Assembly: GCA_030442055.1 (NCBI GenBank)
Contig: JAUJEB010000007.1
Span: 186,001 to 250,000, forward strand
DNA length: 64,000 nt
Reading direction: 5' to 3'
Origin: Agaribacillus aureus
Lineage (GTDB): Bacteria; Bacteroidota; Bacteroidia; Cytophagales; Cyclobacteriaceae
The notes under the pieces are model-generated. The model saw only the letters and a list, made by a program, of their open reading frames with translations, was not told where the DNA came from and did no database searches. Every line of letters begins with the position of its first letter. Within the stretch, counting starts at the first letter, position 1. Below are positions 19,773 to 30,221 of this stretch, one piece after another. The position numbers and the translations under genes were made by a program.

Positions 19773-20678
19773 TTAAATTCCAAAAACCACTCCCATGGAA
19801 ATGGAAAGGTTTTTAAGTTTCATATTGTCAAGAATATCATAACTTCCGGAGATAAGCGTGTTATCTTTGAAACGATTGCTTTCGTCAATAATATTGTTTA
19901 AGCCGATCTTGTAATCTACTCCCAACTCAAAATTGGCTGGCCCTACCGATAGACTGATGCCACCACCGGCAATGATTCCATACTGTGATTTTGTGTACTG
20001 GTCGTCTACACCCAAGGTACTGGTCGCTCCGTTAAATTCCTCTGTGGCCCCGGAGGCATTGTCCTGTCCCGATACATCTACCTTCTTTAATGCACTGAGC
20101 AACCTGCCATAGTATCCGCCACCATGGACAAATGGTCTGATAGGAGTATTTAAGATGTCATAGCGCAGCAATAACGGGGCCTCTATGTAATTTAATGTTT
20201 GTTCGTGTTTATAGAATAGAAACAAACTGTTATTATTATTCTCAAAGTCCAGCCATGCGTAATTATTTTCGTACCCGTATTTATAGGATGCAAAGGTTGG
20301 CTGCAAACTGATACTTAGATTATTAAAAAGTGTATATTTTGCAATAAAGGTTACCTGAAAGCCTTTGTTTTCAGAGGAATTATAATATTCCTTTTCGGCA
20401 AGTGTGTTTTCAGGCTGTATGGTGTAGCTAAACACCGAAAATTGGTCGTCAGGGCTGGCCTGGGTCATATTTATGCCCCCTTTAATACCAAAACCCCACC
20501 GCGTAGATCCCACGCCTCCGCCGGAACCATCTCCTGCAAAACTCCCAAATTTCTTTTTATTACTACGCTCTGTGTTGTAAGTGCTTCCTTTGATGAGGCC
20601 GGTTCTTTTGTTCATTTCCTGGCCCTTAACATTAAAGATCAGCATTAGAGAGAGAAGGAAGGCGACTGATCCCTTCAT
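19773..20678 (-). CDS. Outer-membrane beta-barrel protein (porin-family, PorT-like)
   Basis: A 301-residue protein from the ATG at 20678. The frame extends 15 codons further, but MKGSVAFLLSLMLIFNVKGQ is a clean signal peptide, so the inner start is preferred. The rest alternates polar and hydrophobic residues as in an eight- to ten-strand barrel: WGFGIKGGINMTQAS, FQVTFIAKYTLFNNLSISLQPTFAS, IEAPLLLRYDIL, PFVHGGGYYG, GIIAGGGISLSVGPANFELGVDYKIGL. This is the outer-membrane beta-barrel group common in Bacteroidota; function unknown. The very C-terminal strand ends LSISMGVVFGI, as expected for a barrel. Confidence 0.75.
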   Translation of the reverse strand: MKGSVAFLLSLMLIFNVKGQEMNKRTGLIKGSTYNTERSNKKKFGSFAGDGSGGGVGSTRWGFGIKGGINMTQASPDDQFSVFSYTIQPENTLAEKEYYNSSENKGFQVTFIAKYTLFNNLSISLQPTFASYKYGYENNYAWLDFENNNNSLFLFYKHEQTLNYIEAPLLLRYDILNTPIRPFVHGGGYYGRLLSALKKVDVSGQDNASGATEEFNGATSTLGVDDQYTKSQYGIIAGGGISLSVGPANFELGVDYKIGLNNIIDESNRFKDNTLISGSYDILDNMKLKNLSISMGVVFGI

Positions 20679-20974
20679 ATGATTTGGAAAAAAAGTCTTT
20701 TCCCAATTGGTAAAAATTAACATTTTAGTTTTGGTTATTATGGTTAATCAAATGGTTAACGGTAAAAAATACCTTCGAATTTTAATTTTGGTTTAAAACT
20801 TTGATCTGGATTGTAATTTTTCCTACTATTCTTTCATCCCAATGCAATATTACCAATATTTGTGGCATTCACTTCAATAGAGAAATTTAGAAATATTACG
20901 TCACATTAATTTCACGTTGAGTGGCCATAACTTACATCGTAAGATAAAATTAACTTTCAATAGTATTGAGCTTT

Positions 20975-21304
20975 ATGCTTCGATGGTACAGAGTTTTTAG
21001 AGATTTGGAAAATGCCAAAAAAGCCGTTCCTCTCAACCATGCTCAATTAATTGTTGCCAAAGGGAGGAAGATTTGTCTGGCCCATAGTAATAGTGGCTTT
21101 CATGTAGTAGACGATTTTTGTCCTCATTTGGGAGAGTCATTAAGTAAAGGTAATATTAATTTTCTAAATGAAATAATTTGTCCCTGGCATAGTTACAGAT
21201 TTAATTTAAAAAACGGAGAGGAATGTAGAGGCAGAACCCCCCGATTGACGGTTCACCAAATCAAACATGATTCTTCCGGTTTCTATATTGGTATTGATGA
21301 ATAA
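20975..21304 (+). CDS. Rieske [2Fe-2S] domain protein
   Basis: A 109-residue single-domain protein from the ATG at 20975; an upstream in-frame TTG at 20966 adds only three residues. Both cluster-binding motifs are visible: CPHLGESLSKG and CPWHSYRFNLKNGE, i.e. Cys-x-His and Cys-x-x-His. This is the ferredoxin-like Rieske form found in dioxygenase and nitrite-reductase small components rather than the membrane bc1 type. It has no signal peptide. Its stop overlaps the start of the M1 peptidase gene by eight bases, implying coupled translation, which is an unusual partnership. Confidence 0.88.
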   Translation: MLRWYRVFRDLENAKKAVPLNHAQLIVAKGRKICLAHSNSGFHVVDDFCPHLGESLSKGNINFLNEIICPWHSYRFNLKNGEECRGRTPRLTVHQIKHDSSGFYIGIDE

Positions 21305-22670
21305 AAGACTTTCAGACATAAAAAATCGCTTCATAAACAGGAACGGATTATTGGATCTGTACTTCAAAGTTTATATCATATTGTTGCTGATTTTCTCGGT
21401 AAATCAATCTTTGGCCCAGCCAAAAGATGGGTTCTCCGAAATTGATGTACTACATTATAAGGCGCGTATATGGCCTGATATCGGCAATAAAACCATCAAG
21501 GGGAAAGTGAGTATACAATTTCTGGTAAAGGAAGCCAGGCCATCGGGGATTATGTTGGATTGTGGTGATTTGACCATAGACAGCGTCTATAATCGCCATG
21601 AGGCGGTGTCATTTAATGTTACAAACCGACAGTTGCACCTGGACATGAAAAATAACATTCAGTCCGGTCAGACATATGAACTGGTAATCAGCTATCATGG
21701 GAACCCGCGAAGAGGGATAAGTTTTTCCCCATCAATTCAACAAGTTTTTACGGTATTTCATACCAGTCACTGGCTCGTCTGCAAGGATCACCCGGATGAT
21801 AAGGCTACCCTGCAATTGAATTTGGTGGTGCCGGAAGGATTACAGGTGGTTTCAACCGGTGCGTTAACCGGAAAAACGGCCTTACCGGATGGTAGGATCG
21901 ATTACCAATGGCATCAGCCTACTGCCGTTCCGACCTATATTTTTGGCTTTGCAATTGGATCATTTCGCCGGCATGTGGATGATCAAGGCCGTATAAAGCT
22001 TTCGTTCTTTGGCCGGGATTATTCCGAACATGAACTTGCCCGGATTTTCCAGGAGACATGGGGAATGCTGAAATTTTTTGAAGATCGCGCGGGGGTGCCC
22101 TACCCGGGAACCACCTTCAGTCTTATACTTGCGGAGGGAAATATTTCACAGGAAATGGCCGACTTTGCTATTCTGAGAAACAGCTATGGAAAACAGGTGT
22201 TAGGCAATGAAATTGACATTAACCTTGCGGCGCATGAGCTGGCACATCAGTGGTGGGGAAACCACATAACCTGTTTAAATTGGCAACACTTTTGGCTCAA
22301 TGAAGGTTTCGCTGTTTTTATGTCTTCAGCCTACAAGGAATTTAGGTTTGGAATTGAGGAATACTTGAAAGATATTGATAATTATTTTCAGGCCTATGAA
22401 AAAGTAGCGGCCAGGGATGCCGATAAATCACTGGTATTTGACAATTGGGATAACCCTTCGGCAGACGATCGGATATTGGTGTATTATAAGGGAGCCTATG
22501 TCCTGCATCTGTTAAGAAATAAATTAGGTGAGGATGCCTTTTGGAAAGGTATCCGGATTTATTCCCGATCAAATTTTGGAAAATCGGTGGTAAGCGCAGA
22601 CCTTCAACAGGCTATGGAGGAAGCCAGTGGAGGCAGCCTTGAGACCTTTTTTAAAAAATGGGTATATTAA
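21297..22670 (+). CDS. M1-family metallopeptidase lacking the GAMEN motif
   Basis: A 457-residue protein from the ATG at 21297, which overlaps the end of the Rieske gene; a longer frame from 21267 is less likely. A hydrophobic N-terminal segment (VYIILLLIFSVNQSLAQ) suggests export. The zinc site is clear: HELAHQWWGNH near residues 313-323, with the third ligand in NEGFAVFM, and the transition-state Tyr in VYYKGAYVLHLLR. The aminopeptidase GxMEN motif is replaced by QEMAD, so the Glu that grips the substrate N terminus is Ala. It also lacks the C-terminal helical domain. It may be an endopeptidase or have altered specificity. Confidence 0.85.
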   Translation: MNKRLSDIKNRFINRNGLLDLYFKVYIILLLIFSVNQSLAQPKDGFSEIDVLHYKARIWPDIGNKTIKGKVSIQFLVKEARPSGIMLDCGDLTIDSVYNRHEAVSFNVTNRQLHLDMKNNIQSGQTYELVISYHGNPRRGISFSPSIQQVFTVFHTSHWLVCKDHPDDKATLQLNLVVPEGLQVVSTGALTGKTALPDGRIDYQWHQPTAVPTYIFGFAIGSFRRHVDDQGRIKLSFFGRDYSEHELARIFQETWGMLKFFEDRAGVPYPGTTFSLILAEGNISQEMADFAILRNSYGKQVLGNEIDINLAAHELAHQWWGNHITCLNWQHFWLNEGFAVFMSSAYKEFRFGIEEYLKDIDNYFQAYEKVAARDADKSLVFDNWDNPSADDRILVYYKGAYVLHLLRNKLGEDAFWKGIRIYSRSNFGKSVVSADLQQAMEEASGGSLETFFKKWVY

Positions 22671-22727
22671 AAATGAACAGGAGGACCATCACTTTCACAT
22701 GGGCGCATTCCTCAAAAACATAAACCT

Positions 22728-24644
22728 ATGAACAAAATAAACCTAGTAATTGGCATGGCATTGATCTTATTTTGGGTTGGGTGCCACCAAAACAAAAATG
22801 AAGAAAACAGTAACCAGGAAGTTAAAATGGAGGATATCATTATCAACGATATACATACTTATGCCAAACCGGAAGAGGCTGTAGTTACTCATTTGGATTG
22901 GGAGGCGGAAATAGATTTTGAAAAGAAAAAAATTATTGGAAAGGCCGCTTTGACCATCAAAAAAGCAGACGATGCCAAATATTTGATCCTGGATACCAAG
23001 GGATTGTATATTGAAAAGGTAACCTTAGATGCATCACCGGATCAGGTTACTTTTAGCCTGGGAGATCAGGATCAATGGAAAGGAGCTCCTTTAACCATTA
23101 ATATTAAACCCAATACTGCTGTTGTGAATGTCTACTACGTTACCGGCGAGTCAGCTGAAGCTTTACAATGGCTGGACCCGTCACAAACTTCGGGAGGCGA
23201 GCAGCCATTTCTTTTCACACAATCTCAGGCCATCTTAGCCAGAAGTTGGGTACCCATTCAGGATTCTCCGGGCATTCGCTTTACTTATACAGCAAATGTG
23301 AAGGTACCTGCCGGACTGATAGCTTTAATGAGTGCCCAGAATCCGCAGGAAAAATCGGAAGACGGCCTTTATACTTTTACTATGACCCAACCCATTCCGG
23401 CCTATTTGCTGGCATTATCTGTGGGAGATCTTACTTTCCAGCCTATTAGCGATAGAACCGGTGTTTATGCCGAGCCGGCCCTGATAGATAAAGCTGTCTA
23501 TGAATTTGGCGAGCTGGAAGAAATGGTGCAGGCGGCGGAGTCATTGTATGGCCCTTATCGATGGGACCGTTACGATTTATTGGTATTGCCACCGAGTTTC
23601 CCGTTTGGCGGAATGGAAAATCCAAGACTTACTTTTGCAACGCCGACGATACTGGCAGGCGACAGGTCTTTAACCTCTCTGGTGGCCCATGAATTGGCTC
23701 ACTCGTGGTCCGGCAACCTTGTAACGAATGGCACTTGGAATGACTTCTGGATCAATGAGGGCTTCACAGTGTATTTTGAGCACAGAATTATGGAGAAATT
23801 GTATGGTAAGGACTATTCGGAAATGCTGGCGTCATTGGCTATGCAGGGTTTGGAAGAAGAGGTCTCACGCATGATTACTGAAGGTAACGGCATTGATACA
23901 AAATTAAAATTAAACCTGGAAGGAAGGAGCCCCGACGACGGGGTAACAACTATTGCTTATGACAAGGGTTATTTTTTCCTACGGCAAATTGAGGAGACCG
24001 TTGGCAGGGATGTTTTTGACAGCTTTCTCCAAAAATATTTTGCTGATAATGCTTTTAAGGTGATGACAACGGAAAGATTTATCACTTACCTGAATGAAAA
24101 CTTAATCCGGAAAAATGACCTGGATCCGATTGATGAGACTTGCCGGCAATGGATTTATGAGGAAGGCCTGCCCCAGGAAAAACCAACACCGGTATCAGGC
24201 CGGTTTGATAGTGTAAGCCAGGTCTTGGATCACTGGGTTAAAAATGGAAACTTGGAGATTACCGAAGGCGGCAGTGCAGAAACGGCGAAATGGAGTACAC
24301 ATGAATGGCTACACTTTTTGAGAAATTTGCCTAAAGATATGACCGCAGATCAAATGAAGTCACTAGATGACAATTTCCATTTTGCGGAGAGCGGCAACGC
24401 TGAGATATTGGCAGCCTGGTTTGAGCATGTAATCAGGCATCAATACGAGGCCAACTATGCTCGATTGGAAGACTTTTTAATCCATACCGGCAGGCGAAAA
24501 TTTTTGATGCCTTTATATACCGAAATGGCAAAATCCGTTGATGGCAAAGAACGCGCAATTAATATCTATAAGAAGGCGAGACCTAATTATCATTTTGTTT
24601 CTACCAATTCTATTGATGCCTTGTTAAATTGGGAAGAAAGCTAA
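22728..24644 (+). CDS. M1-family aminopeptidase lipoprotein (LTA4-hydrolase-like)
   Basis: A 638-residue protein with a lipoprotein signal (lipobox WVGC, Cys at 19), so it is anchored in the envelope. All M1 motifs are present: FGGMENPRLTFATP (GxMEN), HELAHSWSGNLVTN (HExxH) and NEGFTVYFEHR (third zinc ligand), with the substrate Tyr in TIAYDKGYFFLRQIE. The order N-terminal saddle, catalytic domain and C-terminal helical domain (RLEDFLIHTGRRKFLMPLY) matches the leukotriene-A4-hydrolase branch of M1. It removes N-terminal amino acids from peptides. It follows the atypical M1 gene after 57 bases, so the two probably arose as neighbours rather than by recent duplication. Confidence 0.93.
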   Translation: MNKINLVIGMALILFWVGCHQNKNEENSNQEVKMEDIIINDIHTYAKPEEAVVTHLDWEAEIDFEKKKIIGKAALTIKKADDAKYLILDTKGLYIEKVTLDASPDQVTFSLGDQDQWKGAPLTINIKPNTAVVNVYYVTGESAEALQWLDPSQTSGGEQPFLFTQSQAILARSWVPIQDSPGIRFTYTANVKVPAGLIALMSAQNPQEKSEDGLYTFTMTQPIPAYLLALSVGDLTFQPISDRTGVYAEPALIDKAVYEFGELEEMVQAAESLYGPYRWDRYDLLVLPPSFPFGGMENPRLTFATPTILAGDRSLTSLVAHELAHSWSGNLVTNGTWNDFWINEGFTVYFEHRIMEKLYGKDYSEMLASLAMQGLEEEVSRMITEGNGIDTKLKLNLEGRSPDDGVTTIAYDKGYFFLRQIEETVGRDVFDSFLQKYFADNAFKVMTTERFITYLNENLIRKNDLDPIDETCRQWIYEEGLPQEKPTPVSGRFDSVSQVLDHWVKNGNLEITEGGSAETAKWSTHEWLHFLRNLPKDMTADQMKSLDDNFHFAESGNAEILAAWFEHVIRHQYEANYARLEDFLIHTGRRKFLMPLYTEMAKSVDGKERAINIYKKARPNYHFVSTNSIDALLNWEES

Positions 24645-24664
24645 AAACGATCAAGCGACAAAAA

Positions 24665-25354
24665 CTAGGCTTTAATGTCATTCATATAGTCCATCTGAAA
24701 CCCTACTTTTTGACCATTGCCCATGGGTTTTTCATTTTTCATTTTCTTCAGGAGATTGGTGTTTTGAATTTCGTGATAGCTTGACCCTATTAAATCCATG
24801 TCAACGGCTGTAAGAATACACTTTTCTATTAGCAGCCTCAGCCAGGCTTGAGAAATAACGTTGTTGACAATATCAGTGAACAGGAAATTTAATTGCTGCG
24901 CACCTTCCACGAAAAAGTGTTTTTCATCATTGACAATCAACCGGGCGATCAAATATCCCGGATCGTCAAGTCGGTTGTATTTAATCGTATCGGACAGAAA
25001 GTTATATACCATTATCTGACCAAAATATTTTCGTTCATCCTTTTCTTTGATGTAATCACTTTGCATGACAACGTACTCATTATTAAATGTAACTACATTG
25101 GTGGCCAGCGAAAATATCAGCATGTCACTTCCCACTTTCAGATGAAACTCATATTTGTTCTTTTCGATAAACTTTACCTCCACACTTTTATCAACCTTAT
25201 TGATCCTTGTATTTAACTGCTTGATGATGTCTTTTGCTTCGGTTTCGATATCTTTAAATACCTCCTGAATCGTCCTAAAGGTATTTTGTTTGACACAGGC
25301 TTTGCCTTTCAGTTTTTCAAAGATTTGATCGAGGGCTTGTTCTTGGCTTTGCAT
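24665..25354 (-). CDS. Conserved-looking protein of unknown function
   Basis: A 229-residue cytoplasmic protein with no signal peptide or membrane segment. I do not recognise a named domain. Visible features: an N-terminal helical part (QALDQIFEKLKG, IETEAKDIIKQLNTRINKVD), a beta-rich centre (VEVKFIEKNKYEFHLKVGSDMLIFSL), then YFGQIMVYNFLSDTIKYNRLDDPGYLIARLIVN and a C-terminal amphipathic region. It reads as a genuine, well-composed gene. Its neighbours are an aminopeptidase (convergent) and infB (same strand, 178 bases upstream beyond a hairpin), which give no clue to its role. Confidence 0.6.
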   Translation of the reverse strand: MQSQEQALDQIFEKLKGKACVKQNTFRTIQEVFKDIETEAKDIIKQLNTRINKVDKSVEVKFIEKNKYEFHLKVGSDMLIFSLATNVVTFNNEYVVMQSDYIKEKDERKYFGQIMVYNFLSDTIKYNRLDDPGYLIARLIVNDEKHFFVEGAQQLNFLFTDIVNNVISQAWLRLLIEKCILTAVDMDLIGSSYHEIQNTNLLKKMKNEKPMGNGQKVGFQMDYMNDIKA

Positions 25355-25452
25355 ATTTTCCGCGGTTTATTTATCTATAACAAATTAATACGCCATTATG
25401 TTACGCGTATTGTCGTGTAGCCAACGTTTATTGGTTTGCTTGGTTTTTCTGC

Positions 25453-25496
25453 ATAAAAAAACCTCCCATTCTAAAGATAACCAGGAGGCTTTTTAT
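25453..25496 (-). terminator. Intrinsic terminator of the rimP-nusA-infB operon
   Basis: CCTCC (25462-25466) pairs with GGAGG (25484-25488). One A/C mismatch is followed by A5/T5 pairing outside it, and the A run at 25455-25461 becomes a T run on the minus strand. It sits 40 bases past the infB stop. Confidence 0.65.
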
Positions 25497-25531
25497 ATTT
25501 CTAAAATCTTTGACGGATTTTTACAGTCTGA

Positions 25532-28384
25532 CTACAGGGTTCTTTTCACTTCTTTCTCTTCAAATCCCTCAATTACGTCCCCGACCTTAATGTCATTAAA
25601 GTTTTTGATGCTTAGTCCGCATTCATAGCTGAACTTAACTTCATTTACATCATCTTTGAAACGCTTGAGTTGATCAATATCTCCCGTATATACCACAATG
25701 CCGTCTCTAACCAGTCTAATTTGGTTATTTCTTTTGATCACGCCATCGGTGACATAACATCCGGCGACGGTACCAACTTTTGATATTTTGAAAACTTCCC
25801 TTACCTCGATATTTCCGGTGATGACTTCTTCAACTTTTGGAGCCAGCAGACCTTCCATGGCATCTTTCACATCATTAATAGCATCGTAGATAACCGAATA
25901 AAGTCTGATTTCGATTTCTTCACTTTCAGCCAGCTTGCGGGCTCCGTTGGAGGGTCTTACCTGGAAGCCTACAATGACGGCATCGGAAGCCGAGGCTAAT
26001 AACACGTCAGACTCGGAGATTTGCCCTACCCCCTTGTGAATGATGCTTACCTGGACCTCTTCGGTAGAAAGTTTTAATAAAGAATCAGAAAGCGCTTCTA
26101 CGGATCCGTCCACATCACCTTTTACGATAACATTCAGTTCCTTAAAGCCTCCGATCGCCAATCGACGACCAATTTCATCCAGTGTGATATGTTTTTTGGT
26201 ACGAATACTTTGCTCTCTGGCAATTTGTTCTCTTTTGTTGGCAATTTCTCTGGCTTCGCGTTCGGTTTGCATACCGTTCAGTATATCCCCTGCCTGCGGT
26301 GCACCGTCAAATCCGAGTAATTGTACAGGTGTTGAGGGGCCTGCTCTTTCTATGCGATTTCCACGATGATCAAACATGGCTTTTACCCGGCCATAGTGGG
26401 ATCCGGCAAGGATAATATCACCGACATTAAGCTTACCTTGCTGTACCAGAATGGTCGTTACATAGCCTCTACCTCTGTCGAGTGTGGCCTCTATAACCGT
26501 ACCTACTGCACTTTTTTCAGGATTGGCTTTGAGTTCCAGTAATTCAGCCTCCAGCAAGACTTTTTCCAACAACTCATTGATACCCTGACCGGTTTTAGCT
26601 GATATTTCCTGGCATTGGTATTTTCCACCCCAGTCTTCAACCAGGATATTAATACCTGAAAGTTCCTCTTTTATTTTATCAGGACTGGCATTTGGTTTAT
26701 CAATCTTATTAATGGCTATAACAATGGGGACACCTGCCACCTGGGCATGGTTTATAGCTTCTTTGGTTTGAGGCATGACGTTGTCGTCAGCAGCTACCAC
26801 AATGATAACAACATCGGTAACCTTTGCTCCTCTCGCCCTCATGGCTGTAAAGGCCTCGTGACCAGGTGTATCGAGAAATGCAATGCGCTTCCCGCTTTCC
26901 GTGACCACATCATAGGCACCGATATGTTGTGTAATACCGCCGGCCTCACCCTCAGTTACTTTAGAACTTCTGATGTAATCCAGTAAAGAAGTTTTACCAT
27001 GATCTACGTGGCCCATAATTGTTACGATCGGAGCCCTTTCAATCAGGTCTTCTTCGTTGTCGGCTTCCAATACCACGTCGACATCCTCTTCCGTGGTTGT
27101 GAAATCAACACTGAAGCCGAATTCATCAGCAATAAAGGTAATAGATTCTGCATCGAGGCGCTGGTTGATGGAAACGAACATGCCCATACCCATACAGGTT
27201 GAGATAACGTCGTTCACAGAAACACTCATCAGAGTAGCAAGATCATTGGCGGAGATAAACTCCGTCACTCTTAAAACCTTTGAATCTTCCTGGGCCTGAA
27301 GCATTTTCTCTTCATGCGCCTCCGCAATGGCAGATCGTTTTTCTTTTCTGTATTTTGACCGGTTGGACCGGCCCCCTTCTTTACCACCTCCGCTAAGCTT
27401 AGCCAGGGTAGCTTTAATCTTTTCCTGTATTTCCTTGTCAGAAGGATCTTCCTTGGTAATCCTTTTTCTTTCTACATCCTTGTTGCCCTTGAATTTATTA
27501 CCGCCATTCCGGTTGTCGTTTCTCCCCTTTTGTCCGGTGTTGCTAACAGTAACTCTTTTTCGCGGTCTTTTCTTCTTGGCCTTTTCTTTTTCTTCATCCG
27601 AGGAGGCCACCGGCTGATCTTTTTTCTTAGGCTTGGCTGATGGCAAGTCTATTTTCCCCAAAACCTTTAAACCTTTCAGGGTATCGGCTTTCGCTTTGAT
27701 CACTGTTTTTTCTTCATCATCAAGATCATCATCCGGATCCAATGAAGCCTCCGCGGGCGCTTCCTCGACTTCTTCTTTTTCCTCGTCGGCCTCTTTGGTT
27801 ATTTCATCTTCCACCTCGGAAGCCACTTCGTCCTCAGCTTCGTCGGATGGTGTTGTCTCGTCTTCTTCAACAACCGGGTCAGGAGCAGATTCCGCTTCGG
27901 GTTCCTTTTGTATTTCTTCCTTAGCTTCCGCTTCTTTTTCCAGGTCAATTTTACCCACCACTTTTATCCCCTTCAACTTAGGTGAGGAGGTTAACTTTTC
28001 TTCTTTTTTATCCTCTTCTTTAGGTGGCTGCGGCGCGCTTTGCTCTTTGACCTCTTCGACACCCCCGGCAGTTTCTACTGAAATTCCCTTTATAAAAATC
28101 TCCTCTTCTTCGTCTTTCTTAACTGCCTCCTCAGAATGATCCTGATCGATTACGAAATTATCGCCATGTTTTTTCCCAATGGTGAGCCCGGAAGCTTCTT
28201 CGCGATCCATGGCTGATGATTCAAATTCTTTGGCCAGCATGTTAAACTGCTCCATGGAGATTTTTGCATTGGGGCTATTTTCGACCTCAAAGCCTTTATC
28301 CTCCAGCGCCTCAATAATGGTATTTTTTCCCACATTGAGTTTTCTCGCCACCTGGCTAAGCCTCATCATTTTTTCATCTGCCAT
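25532..28384 (-). CDS. infB: Translation initiation factor IF-2
   Basis: A 950-residue GTPase that brings initiator tRNA to the 30S subunit. The start is the ATG at 28384 ([11 protein letters not shown]); an in-frame TTG two codons earlier is unlikely. The N-terminal third is a long acidic, Lys/Glu-rich linker with a short IF2-N domain at its very start ([23 protein letters not shown]). The G domain has [12 protein letters not shown] (about residue 457), DTPGHEAF and NKIDKPNA. Domains II to IV follow and end [10 protein letters not shown]. It is the last gene of rimP-nusA-infB, a conserved bacterial order. Ser-rich ORFs on the opposite strand are shadows of the acidic linker. Confidence 0.97.
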   Translation of the reverse strand: MADEKMMRLSQVARKLNVGKNTIIEALEDKGFEVENSPNAKISMEQFNMLAKEFESSAMDREEASGLTIGKKHGDNFVIDQDHSEEAVKKDEEEEIFIKGISVETAGGVEEVKEQSAPQPPKEEDKKEEKLTSSPKLKGIKVVGKIDLEKEAEAKEEIQKEPEAESAPDPVVEEDETTPSDEAEDEVASEVEDEITKEADEEKEEVEEAPAEASLDPDDDLDDEEKTVIKAKADTLKGLKVLGKIDLPSAKPKKKDQPVASSDEEKEKAKKKRPRKRVTVSNTGQKGRNDNRNGGNKFKGNKDVERKRITKEDPSDKEIQEKIKATLAKLSGGGKEGGRSNRSKYRKEKRSAIAEAHEEKMLQAQEDSKVLRVTEFISANDLATLMSVSVNDVISTCMGMGMFVSINQRLDAESITFIADEFGFSVDFTTTEEDVDVVLEADNEEDLIERAPIVTIMGHVDHGKTSLLDYIRSSKVTEGEAGGITQHIGAYDVVTESGKRIAFLDTPGHEAFTAMRARGAKVTDVVIIVVAADDNVMPQTKEAINHAQVAGVPIVIAINKIDKPNASPDKIKEELSGINILVEDWGGKYQCQEISAKTGQGINELLEKVLLEAELLELKANPEKSAVGTVIEATLDRGRGYVTTILVQQGKLNVGDIILAGSHYGRVKAMFDHRGNRIERAGPSTPVQLLGFDGAPQAGDILNGMQTEREAREIANKREQIAREQSIRTKKHITLDEIGRRLAIGGFKELNVIVKGDVDGSVEALSDSLLKLSTEEVQVSIIHKGVGQISESDVLLASASDAVIVGFQVRPSNGARKLAESEEIEIRLYSVIYDAINDVKDAMEGLLAPKVEEVITGNIEVREVFKISKVGTVAGCYVTDGVIKRNNQIRLVRDGIVVYTGDIDQLKRFKDDVNEVKFSYECGLSIKNFNDIKVGDVIEGFEEKEVKRTL

Positions 28385-28427
28385 ACTCAAATATGCCTCT
28401 TTTTTCTGATTTTTAAAAATTAATAAG

Positions 28428-29669
28428 TTATTCGAATTCCTGACTTAAAATTTTAATAACATCTTCTATAGTTTCCTCTTCAAGGTCGGTTCTTCTTGTC
28501 AAATCTTCAATGGATAGTGCCAAAACACTTTTCGCCGTATCAAGTCCGGTTTTCTTGAATTCGTCAATTACCCAGGACTCAATTTCATCGGAGAACTCTT
28601 CCAGTATTACATCTTCCTCCTCATATTCATCAAGCTCTCTAAACACATCGATCTCGAAGCCGACTAATTTGCTGGCGAGCTTAATGTTTTGCCCACCTTT
28701 ACCGATGGCCAGTGACACCTGATCCGGCTTCAGATAGACGGATACTCTTTTGGCCTCTTCATCGATCTTTAAACTGGTAATCTTAGCAGGACTCAAGGAC
28801 CTGGAAATATACAGATCCAGATTGTCGGTAAAATTAATTACGTCAATGTTTTCATTTTGTAATTCCCTGACTATACTGTGTATTCTGGAACCCTTCATAC
28901 CAACACAAGCGCCTACGGGATCAATCCGGTCATCATAAGATTCAACAGCTACCTTGGCCCGCTCTCCGGGTTCCCGCACCACTCTTTTAATAGTGATCAG
29001 ACCATCGTATACTTCCGGCACCTCACTCTCAAACAATCGCTCCAAAAAGATCGGAGAAGTTCTTGATAAAATGATTCTCGGATTACCGTTCATCATTTCT
29101 ACCCGGTGCACAATGGCTCTTACCGATTCCCCTTTTCTATATCTGTCTTTAGGAATTTGCTCGGATTTAGGTAAAATAACTTCGTTTCCTTCCGCATCTA
29201 TTAATAGTACTTCTTTGCTAAGTGTTTGATAAACTTCGGCCAGGATGATTTCTCCTACCAATTCTTTGTATCGGTTAAATACATTATCCTTTTCCAGATC
29301 CTTGATCTTTTGTATGAGCGTTTGTCTGGCAGTCATTACCGCCCTGCGCCCAAAATCTTCGAGTTTCACCTCCTCGGCAACCTCTTCGCCAATTTCAAAA
29401 TCGGGCTCTATCTTGCAAGCATCGCTCAAACTTATTTTATCGTAATCCCAGATGTCCTCCGAGTTATCGTCAACAATTTCTCTGAATCTCCAAATCTCCA
29501 AATCCCCTTTATCCGCATTGATAATAATATCGAAATTATCATCAGTTTCGAATTTTCTTCGGATCATGGTCCTAAAAACATCTTCAAGTATCCTTATCAT
29601 TGTGGGTCTGTCAATATTTTTATTTTTGGCAAACTCAGCAAAGTTCTCTATTAAAGTTCCTGCATCCAT
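28428..29669 (-). CDS. nusA: Transcription termination/antitermination protein NusA
   Basis: A 413-residue NusA. The N-terminal RNA-polymerase-binding domain ([27 protein letters not shown]) is followed by an S1 domain ([39 protein letters not shown]) and two KH domains ([21 protein letters not shown] and [25 protein letters not shown]). A short acidic tail with one helix-hairpin-like element ends the protein; it is shorter than E. coli NusA, which has two C-terminal acidic repeats. It binds RNA polymerase and modulates pausing and termination. It sits five bases after rimP and 43 before infB in the operon. Confidence 0.97.
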   Translation of the reverse strand: MDAGTLIENFAEFAKNKNIDRPTMIRILEDVFRTMIRRKFETDDNFDIIINADKGDLEIWRFREIVDDNSEDIWDYDKISLSDACKIEPDFEIGEEVAEEVKLEDFGRRAVMTARQTLIQKIKDLEKDNVFNRYKELVGEIILAEVYQTLSKEVLLIDAEGNEVILPKSEQIPKDRYRKGESVRAIVHRVEMMNGNPRIILSRTSPIFLERLFESEVPEVYDGLITIKRVVREPGERAKVAVESYDDRIDPVGACVGMKGSRIHSIVRELQNENIDVINFTDNLDLYISRSLSPAKITSLKIDEEAKRVSVYLKPDQVSLAIGKGGQNIKLASKLVGFEIDVFRELDEYEEEDVILEEFSDEIESWVIDEFKKTGLDTAKSVLALSIEDLTRRTDLEEETIEDVIKILSQEFE

Positions 29670-29674
29670 TTTAT

Positions 29675-30145
29675 TTACTTAAATGAAACTAACACATTTG
29701 TTTTTTTGATGTCAGAGAAATAGATCTCTGTTTCCACGTAATCTATTTTTCTGTTTTTCGATTTTTGCTCGGCGTTAACGGTAATAGAATGATCTGCCAC
29801 CTTTATTAATTCGCCCTGCTTTTCAATATTATTACTTAACAAAACCTTTAATTTCCTACCAATATTTTTCAAATACTGTCTTTTGAATTTTAGCGGGTAA
29901 TCAAGACCGGGGGAAGAAACTTCCAGAATGAAGGCACTTTCAATAAGCTTTTTTTGCTCCATAGCTTCGGCTACTGTTCTGCTTATCTTTGCACAGTCAT
30001 CAATATTCAATCCATTATCACCATCAATCAACACTTTTATTTTCCTGGGACCCTTGTTGGCAGAAATCTCGATATCTACTAAAAACAACGTATCATCATC
30101 AAGATTGCTCACAACAATTTCTTCCAATTCCCTTCTAATGTCCAT
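29675..30145 (-). CDS. rimP: Ribosome maturation factor RimP
   Basis: A 156-residue protein needed for 30S maturation. The RimP landmarks are LFLVDIEISANKGPRKIKVLIDGDNGLNIDDCAKISRTV in the N-terminal domain and FILEVSSPGLDYPLKFKRQYLKNIGRKL, followed by an Sm-like C-terminal domain. The ATG at 30145 is preceded by a leader of about 70 bases with a terminator-like hairpin (separate entry). It is the first gene of rimP-nusA-infB. In E. coli the equivalent operon is controlled through its leader. Confidence 0.95.
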   Translation of the reverse strand: MDIRRELEEIVVSNLDDDTLFLVDIEISANKGPRKIKVLIDGDNGLNIDDCAKISRTVAEAMEQKKLIESAFILEVSSPGLDYPLKFKRQYLKNIGRKLKVLLSNNIEKQGELIKVADHSITVNAEQKSKNRKIDYVETEIYFSDIKKTNVLVSFK

Positions 30146-30172
30146 TAAAACAGTTTAAATTTCTCATATGAA

Positions 30173-30196
30173 AAGAGGGGACTAAAGTCCCCTCTT
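30173..30196 (-). terminator. Terminator-like hairpin in the rimP leader (possible attenuator)
   Basis: AAGAGGGGACT (30173-30183) and AGTCCCCTCTT (30186-30196) pair perfectly over 11 bases with a two-base centre. On the minus strand the hairpin is followed by TTTT, giving an intrinsic-terminator shape. It lies between the predicted rimP promoter and the rimP ATG, about 27 bases before the start codon. No minus-strand gene upstream needs a terminator here. Confidence 0.6.
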
Positions 30197-30221
30197 ACTG
30201 CTTAAATTTCGTTTTCTGTGG

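Noticed and set aside
27633-28139. 168-codon Ser-rich ORF on the plus strand
   Set aside because: It lies antisense to the acidic, repetitive linker of infB. Its Ser-rich composition is what the complement of Glu/Lys-rich codons gives.
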